Shown: positions 1 to 5,574, numbered from the stretch's first letter. The stretch is 5,574 bases of DNA from JBECKR01 sp040235415 (GCA_040235415.1 JBECKR010000282.1:1-5574), one strand, 5' to 3'. Made by a program: numbers and translations. Notes: generated by a model from the sequence alone, not told the origin.

Positions 1-1190
1 CCGCCGACCTGCTGCGCGCGGGCCCGCGGGTCGTGATCAACGCCACCGGGATCGTGGTCCACACGAACCTCGGGCGCGCGGTGCTGTCGGACGCCGCGGC
101 CGCCCGGGTGGCGGAGGTGGCGCGGCGCTACCACGATCTGGAGCTCGATCTTTCGTCGGGGCGGCGCGGCCGCCGCTCGAGCCACCTCGCCCCGCTCGTG
201 GCGCGCCTGTTCCCGGGCGCGGGGTTCGTGGTGGTCAACAACAACGCCGCCGCGATCCTGCTGGCGCTGCGCGCGCTCGCGCGGCGCCGCGAGGTCGTGG
301 TGTCGCGCGGCGAGCTCGTCGAGATCGGGGGCTCGTTCCGGGTCCCGGACATCCTCGCGGCCTCGGGCGCGCGCCTGCGCGAGGTCGGAACGACGAACCG
401 CACGCGGCTTTCGGACTACGCCGCGGCGCTCGGGCCGCGCACCGGCGCCGTGCTCAAGGTCCACACCAGCAACTTCCGGATCGTCGGGTTCACCGAGGAG
501 ACCTCGATCGCCGAGCTCGCCGCGCTCGCGCGTCCGGCCGGTGTTCCGCTCGTCGTCGACTGGGGGAGCGGCGAGCTCGTGGATTTGGCGCCGCTGGGGA
601 TCCGGGACGAGCAGCCGGTCGCCCGGATCCTCGAGGCCGGGGCCGACCTCGTGACGTTCAGCGGAGACAAGCTCCTCGGGGGGCCGCAGGCGGGATTCGT
701 CGTCGGGCGCGAGGAGCTGGTGCGCAGGCTGGCGCGCGACCCGCTGGCCCGCGTGTGTCGGCTCGACCGCATCGCGATCGCGGCGCTCGCCGAGACCCTC
801 CGGGCCTACGTCCAGGGGCGCGAGCGCGACGAGATCCCGACCCTCCGGATGCTGGCGCTCGATGCCGCAGCGATCCGCGCGCGCGCCGCCGCGGTGCTCG
901 ACGCGGTCCGCGCGCGAACCGGGACCGCCGGGGGGATGCGGCTCGCGGACGGCGTCTCGAAGAGCGGCGGCGGCTCCTCGCCGCTCGGAGAGCGTCCGAC
1001 GGTGCTGATCGAGATCTCGACGGCGACGGGCGACGCCGGTCGCCTCGAGCGCCGCCTGCGGCTCGGCGACCCGCCGGTCCTCGGCCGCCTGCACGAGGGC
1101 CGCCTGCTCCTCGACCTCCGCACCGTCCTCCCGGACCAGGACGCCGTCCTGACCGAGCGACTCGCGGAAACGGGGACATTCCCCGATTAG
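1..1190 (+). CDS. selA: L-seryl-tRNA(Sec) selenium transferase (selenocysteine synthase), 5'-partial
   Basis: SelA is a PLP-dependent, fold-type I enzyme of the cytoplasm that converts seryl-tRNA(Sec) to selenocysteinyl-tRNA(Sec) using selenophosphate. The frame is open to the left edge. The GTG at 33 is only the Val before the conserved INATGIVVHTNLGR stretch, so about 80 N-terminal residues (the tRNA-binding part) lie outside the window. Counting from that GTG as residue 1, visible family blocks are NLGR (Arg15), NNNAAA, SRGELVEIGGSFR, EVGTTNRT, KVHTSN and FSGDKLLGGPQAG. In the last of these Asp212-Lys213 match the catalytic Asp and PLP-binding Lys. Arg240 and Arg243 fall exactly where the Aquifex SelA structure has Arg312 and Arg315, the selenium-donor ligands. 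The C-terminal domain (PVLGRLHEGRLLLDLRTV) is complete and ends at TAG. The active site looks intact. No selB follows, because the next gene is convergent; selB or selD could be upstream. Confidence 0.96.
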   Translation, partial: ADLLRAGPRVVINATGIVVHTNLGRAVLSDAAAARVAEVARRYHDLELDLSSGRRGRRSSHLAPLVARLFPGAGFVVVNNNAAAILLALRALARRREVVVSRGELVEIGGSFRVPDILAASGARLREVGTTNRTRLSDYAAALGPRTGAVLKVHTSNFRIVGFTEETSIAELAALARPAGVPLVVDWGSGELVDLAPLGIRDEQPVARILEAGADLVTFSGDKLLGGPQAGFVVGREELVRRLARDPLARVCRLDRIAIAALAETLRAYVQGRERDEIPTLRMLALDAAAIRARAAAVLDAVRARTGTAGGMRLADGVSKSGGGSSPLGERPTVLIEISTATGDAGRLERRLRLGDPPVLGRLHEGRLLLDLRTVLPDQDAVLTERLAETGTFPD

Positions 1191-2263
1191 ACGTTGAAGC
1201 GGAAGTTGACGACGTCACCGTCGTTGAAGACGTACTCCTTCCCCTCCAGCCGCAACGTGCCGCGATCACGCGCGGCGGCCCAACTGCCGGCCTCCACGAG
1301 ATCGTCGTAGGCCACGAGCTCCGCCCGGATGAAGCCGCGCTCGATGTCGCTGTGGACGGCGGCGGCGGCACGCTGCGCCGGCGTGCCGCGCCGGATGGTC
1401 CAGGCGCGGCACTCGTCATCGCCGACGGTGAAGAACGAGATCCGGCCGAGCAGGTCGTACGACGCTCGGATGACGCGGTCGAGCGCCGGCTCCGCGATCC
1501 CGAGCTCCTCGCGGAACGCCGTCGCGTCCTCGGGCGAGAGCTCGGCGATCTCGGCCTCGATCTTGGCGGACATCGCCACGACCTCGGTCGACGGCCGCCC
1601 GGCGATGGCGTCGAGGCCGAACGCCGCCGCGCCGCCCGAGAGCCTCGCGGCGTCCGCCTCGTCGGCGTTGACCACGACGAGCAACGGCTTCAGCGACAGG
1701 AAGGTGTAGCCGCGCAGCATCTTGAGCTCGGCCTCGCCGAGCTCGAGGTTCCGTAGCGGCGTTTCCGCCTCGAGCGCCGCGAGGCAGCGCCGCATCAACT
1801 CGAGCTCACGCTTGTCCTCCTCACGCTGGGTCTTCTTGATCGACTGCTCCAGCCGCTCGATGCGCTTCTCGGCGACGGTGTGGTCCGCCAGGATGAACTC
1901 GATCTCCATGAGCTCGACGTCCCGCGCCGGGTCGACCGAGCCCTCGGGGTGCGGCACGGCCTCGTCGCGGAACGCGCGCACGACGTGTGCGAGCGCGTCG
2001 GCGGTCCGGAGCTTGTCGAGGGGGAGCGCCTTCGCGGCCTCGCCCTTCTCGATCCCGGCGATGTCGAGATACTCGACCGTCGCCGGCACGGTCTTGCGCG
2101 GCCGGTACATCGCCGACAGCCGGTCGAGCCGCGGGTCCGGGACCTTCGCGACGCCGGCCTGGGCCTCGCCGCGCGCGGCATGCGCCGGGGCCTCGACGCC
2201 GGTCAGCAACCGGAACAGGGTGCTCTTGCCGGAGAGGGGAAAGCCGAACAGTCCGATGCGCAT
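1187..2263 (-). CDS. ychF: YchF/OLA1-family P-loop NTPase with TGS domain (divergent)
   Basis: This 358-residue protein is close to the usual YchF length of about 363. The family consists of cytoplasmic, ribosome-associated NTPases that often prefer ATP. The order is a P-loop GFPLSGKST (residues 7-15), the G3 motif DIAG (67-70), a charged helical, coiled-coil-like insert (about 130-165), the G4 motif N199-x-x-E202 in place of NKxD (the YchF hallmark), SAK at 232-234, and a C-terminal TGS domain (about 277-358) with RAWTIRRGT, ERGFIRAE and GDVVNFRFNV. Two points are odd. The P-loop lacks the usual GLPNVGKS wording, and after DIAG the normal GASxGxGLGN stretch is replaced by IEKGEAAKALPLDKL, so the switch II region is shortened and altered. 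The start is the ATG at 2263-2261, which puts the P-loop at residue 7 as in relatives. A GAGGA ribosome site lies 7 bases upstream (2271-2275). The gene is convergent with selA. It may be a YchF-like paralogue rather than the main orthologue. Confidence 0.9.
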   Translation of the reverse strand: MRIGLFGFPLSGKSTLFRLLTGVEAPAHAARGEAQAGVAKVPDPRLDRLSAMYRPRKTVPATVEYLDIAGIEKGEAAKALPLDKLRTADALAHVVRAFRDEAVPHPEGSVDPARDVELMEIEFILADHTVAEKRIERLEQSIKKTQREEDKRELELMRRCLAALEAETPLRNLELGEAELKMLRGYTFLSLKPLLVVVNADEADAARLSGGAAAFGLDAIAGRPSTEVVAMSAKIEAEIAELSPEDATAFREELGIAEPALDRVIRASYDLLGRISFFTVGDDECRAWTIRRGTPAQRAAAAVHSDIERGFIRAELVAYDDLVEAGSWAAARDRGTLRLEGKEYVFNDGDVVNFRFNV

Positions 2264-2270
2264 CGGGTCG

Positions 2271-2327
2271 TCCTCGGGCCGACGGTGGGCAACGCCGCAG
2301 GATATCGGAGCGCCCCGGCGCCTTCAA
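2271..2327 (-). promoter_or_regulatory. Candidate sigma-70-type promoter and ribosome site of ychF
   Basis: Read on the minus strand, TTGAAG (2327-2322) is followed after a 17-base spacer by TATCCT (2304-2299). Transcription would start near 2292, giving a leader of about 29 bases that includes GAGGA at 2275-2271. Spacing is ideal and four of six bases match the consensus in each hexamer. It lies back to back with the tRNA promoter without overlap. No experimental support is available. Confidence 0.55.
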
Positions 2328-2345
2328 GCGCGGGCGGGCGGGTCG

Positions 2346-2375
2346 TTGACGCTCGCTCACGCCCTCTGCTAACCT
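2346..2375 (+). promoter_or_regulatory. Candidate promoter of the tRNA-Pro/tRNA-Arg pair
   Basis: TTGACG (2346-2351) and TAACCT (2370-2375) are 18 bases apart, and TGC immediately before the -10 forms an extended -10. Transcription would start near 2382, about 11 bases before the mature tRNA-Pro. The following stretch (2376-2392) is very GC-rich, as expected for the discriminator of a stable-RNA promoter under stringent control; that regulatory reading is inference. Confidence 0.6.
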
Positions 2376-2392
2376 GCCGCGGCCGACCGAGG

Positions 2393-2469
<77 letters not shown>

Positions 2470-2503
2470 AGCTCGCTCCGGCACCGGGTCGGCGGCGTCG
2501 CGT

Positions 2504-2580
2504 GCGCGTGTAGCTCAGCTGGATAGAGCACCAGCCTCCGGAGCTGGGTGTCGCAGGTTCGAATCCTGCCACGCGTACCA
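2504..2580 (+). tRNA. tRNA-Arg (anticodon CCG)
   Basis: This 77-base cloverleaf has the acceptor stem GCGCGTG/CACGCGT (2504-2510 with 2570-2576), D stem GCTC/GAGC and anticodon stem CCAGC/GCTGG. The loop CTCCGGA carries anticodon CCG at 2538-2540. The T arm GCAGG-TTCGAAT-CCTGC, discriminator A2577 and encoded CCA (2578-2580) complete it. It decodes CGG, a frequent codon in so GC-rich a genome. The first acceptor pair is a G-U wobble (2504-2576), which is uncommon. It is probably co-transcribed with the upstream tRNA-Pro. Confidence 0.97.
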
Positions 2581-2615
2581 TTTCCGCGCGCCGAGAATCT
2601 CCTCCTTCGATCCGC

Positions 2616-2638
2616 TAGCCTCGTCGAGGGGCCGGAGA
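2616..2638 (+). promoter_or_regulatory. Possible -10 element and ribosome site of the first PagL-like gene
   Basis: TAGCCT (2616-2621) matches the form of the other candidate -10 elements in the window and would start transcription near 2628. No TTG-type -35 is found at 16-18 bases. A purine-rich run follows, with GGAGA at 2634-2638 lying 8 bases before the ATG at 2647. The ribosome site is convincing; the promoter is weak. Read-through from the tRNA genes, which have no visible terminator, is an alternative. Confidence 0.35.
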
Positions 2639-2646
2639 GAGGAGCG

Positions 2647-3162
2647 ATGCGCGCCGTCCTCGCAGCCCTGCTCGCGATCGCCGCCCTCGGCGGCCCCGCG
2701 TCCGCTGCCGAGCACGAGCGCCGCCCGTTCGCGCTCGACGAGTTCGAGGTCGCGGTCGGGTCGTACAACTTCGGTCGCGACCACGCGTCGGTCGGCACCG
2801 GCCTCGAGGCACGCTTCCGGCCGTTCCTCGTCCGGCGCTACGCCCGAACCGGAATCGCCTTGCTTCCCGGGGTCGGTCTCGCCGGCACGTCTCGCGACGC
2901 GATCCTGGGCTTTGCGGGGCTCCGGCTCGCCTGGGACCTCGGGGAGCGCTGGCGTGTGGCGCCGGGGTTCGCGCTCACGGCCTACGCCGGCCACGGTGAC
3001 ATCAACCTCGGCGGCCCGCTCGAGTTCCTCTCGAGCCTCGCGGTGACGCGGCGGTTCCGCTCCGGGGTCCGCGTCGGCGCCGCGTTCTACCACCTGTCCA
3101 ACGGGCACCTCTACGAGCACAACCCGGGGGCGAACAGCCTCGCGCTCGTCGTCGCGTTCTGA
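2647..3162 (+). CDS. PagL/acyloxyacyl hydrolase-family outer-membrane protein, copy 1
   Basis: This 171-residue protein resembles lipid A 3-O-deacylases (PagL family), small 8-stranded outer-membrane barrels that remove an acyl chain from lipid A. Residues 1-20 form a Sec signal peptide with a likely cut after ASA. The mature part has alternating amphipathic strands and ends in Phe171, as outer-membrane barrel proteins do. The family block YHLSNGHLYEHNPGAN carries His149 and Ser151, matching the catalytic His-x-Ser of Pseudomonas PagL. The residue at the position of its catalytic Glu is Asn163; Glu157 is nearby but is not kept in copy 2. The ATG at 2647 is chosen because it starts a proper signal peptide after a GGAGA site. 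The frame stays open upstream, but only over the tRNA-Arg gene. It lies 66 bases after tRNA-Arg and 177 bases before its paralogue. Family membership is fairly sure; deacylase activity is inferred. Confidence 0.82.
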   Translation: MRAVLAALLAIAALGGPASAAEHERRPFALDEFEVAVGSYNFGRDHASVGTGLEARFRPFLVRRYARTGIALLPGVGLAGTSRDAILGFAGLRLAWDLGERWRVAPGFALTAYAGHGDINLGGPLEFLSSLAVTRRFRSGVRVGAAFYHLSNGHLYEHNPGANSLALVVAF

Positions 3163-3173
3163 TCCCTCCGGAC

Positions 3174-3210
3174 TGTCGGCGATTTCCGCACACCTGTCGA
3201 TTTCCCGACA
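3174..3210 (+). promoter_or_regulatory. Pair of TGTCG-type inverted repeats (possible activator sites)
   Basis: Two related elements lie side by side. The first (3174-3192) starts TGTCGG and ends CACA, an imperfect dyad. The second (3195-3210) is a perfect TGTCG-N6-CGACA dyad. Both contain GATTTCC in the centre, and their starts are 21 bases apart, about two helical turns. Such spacing suits two protein dimers bound on one face of the DNA. They lie about 90-125 bases before a TGGCACG motif and 130-166 bases before the ATG of copy 2. The identity of any binding protein is unknown. Confidence 0.45.
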
Positions 3211-3298
3211 CCTCGAAACGCCGTCGCCGAACCGACCCCAGATGCGTATTCCTACCTACAACAGGGGGTTACGGGCGAAAACGAGCGACACGGAGGGC

Positions 3299-3315
3299 TG
3301 GCACGACCCGTGACT
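3299..3315 (+). promoter_or_regulatory. Possible sigma-54 (-24/-12) promoter of the second PagL-like gene, weak
   Basis: TGGCACG at 3299-3305 is a complete match to the -24 element of sigma-54 promoters. At the correct distance the -12 element reads GTGAC instead of TTGCW, so the normally invariant GC is GA. A start near 3325 would leave a short leader containing the ribosome site at 3327-3331. The paired dyads upstream fit enhancer geometry, but the defective -12 element keeps this tentative. Confidence 0.25.
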
Positions 3316-3339
3316 CGTGATCTCGCGGAGGTCACGACC

Positions 3340-3870
3340 ATGAGGAGCGTCGGGATTCGATTCCTCGGAGCGGCGGCGGCGGTGCTCGTCGGCGTCGGCG
3401 CGCTCGCCGCGGACGGTGCCGCGGAGCGCGCGACGATCGACCGCGGCGAGGTCGCCCTCGGGGTCGGGCTGTTCAACTTCGGGCACGACCTGCCCTCGAC
3501 CGGCTTCGGCGCGGAGTACCGCCTCCCGGCGATCCGGACCGGGAGGCTCGGGTGGAAGCCGTACGCCCTCGTGCCGACCGTCGGGATCTCGGCGACGTCG
3601 CGCAGCGCCGTGCTGGGCTACGGCGGGCTGCGGGCCGACGTCGACGTGACGTCGCGCTGGAGGGTGACGCCGGGGTTCGCGATCGTGGTGTACGACGGCC
3701 GCGACGACATCGATCTCGGCGGGCCGGTGCAGTTCCGCTCGAGCCTCGACGTCTCGCGGGCGTTCGACATCGGCCTGCGGCTCGGGATCTCGATCTACCA
3801 CATCTCGAACGCGCGGCTGTACGCGCACAACCCGGGCGTCAACTGCCTCGTGTTCGTGCAGACGTTCTGA
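3340..3870 (+). CDS. PagL/acyloxyacyl hydrolase-family outer-membrane protein, copy 2
   Basis: This 176-residue paralogue of the preceding gene shares about 54 of the last 100 aligned residues by my hand count. It has a Sec signal peptide (about residues 1-23, likely cut after ALA), a short mature barrel and a C-terminal Phe176. The family block YHISNARLYAHNPGVN carries His154 and Ser156 of the PagL active site, with Asn168 where Pseudomonas PagL has its catalytic Glu. Shared blocks with copy 1 include RWRV-x-PGFA, DI-x-LGGP and LYxHNPG. The ATG at 3340 is preferred over an in-frame GTG at 3310 because GGAGG (3327-3331) lies 8 bases before it and the signal peptide then begins MRSVGIRF. The copies differ most in the N-terminal third, including an extra loop around RTGRLGWKPY. 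The role is probably lipid A remodelling or a related envelope hydrolysis; substrate and activity are inferred. Confidence 0.82.
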   Translation: MRSVGIRFLGAAAAVLVGVGALAADGAAERATIDRGEVALGVGLFNFGHDLPSTGFGAEYRLPAIRTGRLGWKPYALVPTVGISATSRSAVLGYGGLRADVDVTSRWRVTPGFAIVVYDGRDDIDLGGPVQFRSSLDVSRAFDIGLRLGISIYHISNARLYAHNPGVNCLVFVQTF

Positions 3871-3880
3871 GGCCGGTCGC

Positions 3881-3930
3881 TTGCGCCCCGCCTCCCGGCA
3901 CGGCATCCTGGGCGGACGCCGCACCGGAGG
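3881..3930 (+). promoter_or_regulatory. Weak candidate promoter and strong ribosome site of the dehydrogenase-like gene
   Basis: TTGCGC (3881-3886) and CATCCT (3904-3909) are 17 bases apart, giving a start near 3916. GGAGG at 3926-3930 is an excellent ribosome site 6 bases before the ATG at 3937. The -10 is poor, so co-transcription from the upstream PagL-like gene, 66 bases away, is equally possible. Confidence 0.35.
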
Positions 3931-3936
3931 GCCGCC

Positions 3937-5520
3937 ATGCGACGCCGCCGACCCCACGCCGCCGCCGCGCTCGCCGCCGGAGCGCTCGCGACGACCGCGC
4001 TCGCCTCGACGCCGCCCGAGGGGTTCGTCGAGACGCTCCTCGTCGACGCGTCCGCCGCGAACGGCGCCGCGAGCCCGACCGCGATCGCCTGGGCGCCCGA
4101 CACCGGCGGCCTGTACGTCCTCGAGAAGGGCTCGGGCTCCTCGAACGGCGCGACGCGCGTCCGCCTGCGCGACGCCGCGACGGGAGCGGTCTCGACCGCG
4201 CTCGACCTCGCCTGCGTCGACAGCCGCGGGGAGCGCGGGCTGCTCGGGGTCGCGTTCGACCCGGAGTTCGCCGACCCGCAGGCGCCGCAGCGCTTCGTGT
4301 ACCTGTACTACACCCGCGCGATCACGGCGTCCGGCGCCTGCGCGCTCACGGGATCCGCGGTCGGATCGCGCAATCAGGTGTCGCGGTTCGACGTCGCCCG
4401 GGACGGTACGCTGTCGGGAGAGGCGGTGATCCTCGCGGGGCCGTCGCTGACGTCGGCGACGAACCACAACGGCGGCACGATCCGGTTCGGCCGCGACGGC
4501 ACGCTCTACGTCTCCATGGGGGACAACGACACGGACGCGGCCGCGAGTCCGCTCTCGCGCGACCTCTCGGACCTGCGCGGCAAGATCCTGCGGGTCGCGC
4601 GCGACGGCTCGATCCCGGCCGACAACCCGTTCGTAGGCCAGGCCGGCGCGCGCGGCGAGATCTGGGCCTGGGGCCTGCGCAACCCGTTCCGGTTCGCGAT
4701 CGACCCGGCCGACGGGACGCTCTACGTCGCCGACGTCGGGGAGTCGACCTGGGAGGCGGTCTACCGCGGCATCGCGGGAGCGGACTACGGCTACCCGTGC
4801 TACGAGGGCTCGCACCCGTTCCGGACCTGCGACCCCGCGCCCGACCCGGCCTCGGTGACGCCGCCGATCTACGAGTACGGCCACGGCTCTCAGACCCCGC
4901 CGGTGGCCGGCGGCTCCGTCACCGGCGGGCCGGTGTACCGCGCGGGCGCGTTCCCGCTCGACTACCACGGCGACTACTTCTTCGGGGACTACGTCGCCGG
5001 CTGGGTGCGTCGCGCCGACGTCGGCGCCGACGGCACGCTCCAGAACGTCCGGCTGTTCCTTCCCGACGCGGCCCGCGTCGTCGACCTCGAGATCACCCCC
5101 GCCGGCTGCCTCGCGTGGGTCGACATCGGGACCGGCGTGCGCGAGGTCTGCTGGGCGGGCGGCGGCCCGGACGAGGACCTCGACGGCGACGGCTTCACGC
5201 CGCGCCAGGGCGACTGCGACGACGGCGACCCCACGACCTTCCCCGGCGCGCTCGAGCGCTGCGACGGCCGCGACCACGACTGCAACGGCGTCGCGTCGGA
5301 CGCGGTCTGCGCGGCGTACGAGTTCACCGGCGACGGCCGCGTCGACGGCGCCGAGCTCGCCTGGATCGGACGCGCCTTCGGATCGTGCAGCGCCGACCCG
5401 GGCGCGCAGTGGTGGGGCCCGGCGGACTACAGCCGCGACGGCTGCGTCGACGGCGACGACCTGGCGCTCCTCGGCCTCGCGTGGGCGTGCGCCGGGGCGG
5501 CGCCGGTCTGCCCGCCGTGA
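3937..5520 (+). CDS. Secreted glucose/sorbosone dehydrogenase-like beta-propeller with MopE-type motif and dockerin-like tail
   Basis: This 527-residue exported protein begins with a signal peptide (RRRR n-region, likely cut after ALA at 23). Residues about 28-407 match the glucose/sorbosone dehydrogenase (GSDH) propeller family, to which PQQ-dependent soluble glucose dehydrogenase and YliI belong. Blocks seen are ERGLLGVAFDPEF, NHNGGTIRFGRDGTLYVSMGD with His177 at the catalytic-base position, LRNPFRF with Arg248-Asn249, VADVGE, YGYPCYEG and GDYFFGDYVAG. Val353 stands where soluble glucose dehydrogenase has a PQQ-binding Lys, and only the first of its two late Arg (Arg380) is kept, so PQQ use is uncertain. 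Residues 412-458 form a MopE-type putative metal-binding motif (DLDGDGF, GDCDDGDP, RCDGRDHDCNG). Residues 461-517 hold two dockerin-like EF-hand loops (TGDGRVDGAEL and SRDGCVDGDDL). Fourteen cysteines, apparently in local pairs, suit an oxidising location. The ATG at 3937 follows GGAGG by 6 bases. Confidence 0.88.
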   Translation: MRRRRPHAAAALAAGALATTALASTPPEGFVETLLVDASAANGAASPTAIAWAPDTGGLYVLEKGSGSSNGATRVRLRDAATGAVSTALDLACVDSRGERGLLGVAFDPEFADPQAPQRFVYLYYTRAITASGACALTGSAVGSRNQVSRFDVARDGTLSGEAVILAGPSLTSATNHNGGTIRFGRDGTLYVSMGDNDTDAAASPLSRDLSDLRGKILRVARDGSIPADNPFVGQAGARGEIWAWGLRNPFRFAIDPADGTLYVADVGESTWEAVYRGIAGADYGYPCYEGSHPFRTCDPAPDPASVTPPIYEYGHGSQTPPVAGGSVTGGPVYRAGAFPLDYHGDYFFGDYVAGWVRRADVGADGTLQNVRLFLPDAARVVDLEITPAGCLAWVDIGTGVREVCWAGGGPDEDLDGDGFTPRQGDCDDGDPTTFPGALERCDGRDHDCNGVASDAVCAAYEFTGDGRVDGAELAWIGRAFGSCSADPGAQWWGPADYSRDGCVDGDDLALLGLAWACAGAAPVCPP

Positions 5521-5532
5521 TCGCCCGGCGTC

Positions 5533-5562
5533 TTGCCCGTCCGCGCCGCGTCGGGCTACCCT
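5533..5562 (+). promoter_or_regulatory. Candidate promoter for a gene beyond the right edge
   Basis: TTGCCC (5533-5538) and TACCCT (5557-5562) are separated by 18 bases, just after the dehydrogenase-like gene. The -10 has the same form as the others in this window. Only 12 bases follow, so the gene served cannot be seen. No terminator hairpin with a T-run is visible between 5521 and 5574. Confidence 0.35.
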
Positions 5563-5574
5563 GAGCCGGCCCCG

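Noticed and set aside
658..1756. Open frames opposite or out of phase with selA and ychF
   Set aside because: These are Arg/Ser-rich shadows of two genes whose catalytic motifs are intact in their own frames.
2478..2487. CCGG-CA-CCGG palindrome between the two tRNA genes as a terminator
   Set aside because: The loop would be two bases and there is no T-run. It looks like chance in GC-rich spacer.
3242..3313. 23-codon plus-strand ORF between the PagL-like genes (a possible leader or small peptide)
   Set aside because: There is no ribosome site before its ATG, no feature of a known peptide class, and it overlaps the possible -24/-12 region.
3310..3339. GTG at 3310 as the start of PagL copy 2
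   Set aside because: It would put ten polar or charged residues before the signal peptide and would place the GGAGG site inside the gene. The ATG at 3340 fits much better.
3888..3915. Hairpin CCGCCT/GGGCGG after PagL copy 2 as a terminator
   Set aside because: The stem is only six pairs including a wobble, the loop is 16 bases, and no T-run follows. It also overlaps the possible promoter of the next gene.
3256..5277. Very long minus-strand open frame opposite PagL copy 2 and the dehydrogenase-like gene
   Set aside because: Its product is a low-complexity Arg/Ala/Val/Asp-rich string with no family motif, and it runs opposite two genes with clear family motifs and ribosome sites. It is a product of high GC content.
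3552..5564. Long plus-strand open frame in another phase across the same region
   Set aside because: The product is almost all Arg, Ala, Gly and Pro with no recognisable domain, and it overlaps two convincing genes. Stop codons are simply rare in this composition.

Overview
This is a very GC-rich chromosomal window (roughly 70% G+C by eye, with G/C strongly preferred at third codon positions). It comes from a Gram-negative bacterium. Two small proteins have the look of outer-membrane beta-barrels of the lipid A deacylase (PagL) type, both tRNA genes encode their own CCA ends, and one secreted enzyme carries a MopE-type metal-binding motif and a dockerin-like tail. That mix is common in Myxococcota and related former Deltaproteobacteria and in uncultured high-GC phyla, but the sequence alone does not fix the lineage.

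Layout. (1) 1-1190, plus strand: most of selA, the PLP enzyme that makes selenocysteinyl-tRNA; its N-terminus lies before the window. (2) 1187-2263, minus strand: a YchF/OLA1-family P-loop NTPase, convergent with selA, the two stop codons overlapping. (3) 2264-2392: a divergent promoter region with one candidate promoter for ychF and one for the tRNAs. (4) 2393-2580: tRNA-Pro(UGG) and tRNA-Arg(CCG). (5) 2647-3870: two tandem paralogues of the PagL/acyloxyacyl hydrolase family, separated by a 177-base gap that holds a pair of inverted repeats and a possible sigma-54 promoter. (6) 3937-5520: a secreted glucose/sorbosone dehydrogenase-type beta-propeller fused to a MopE-type motif and a dockerin-like EF-hand tail. 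The last 54 bases may hold the promoter of the next gene.

How the parts relate. The left half is housekeeping: selenocysteine synthesis, a translation-associated NTPase and tRNAs. The right half is cell-envelope or secreted: two putative lipid A remodelling enzymes and an exported sugar-dehydrogenase-like protein. I do not see a clearly new multi-gene system. The points most worth a second look are the paired dyads in front of the second PagL paralogue, the loss in both paralogues of the glutamate used by Pseudomonas PagL, the domain fusion in the last gene together with its altered cofactor site, the divergent YchF switch region, and a recurring YANCCT-like -10 element.
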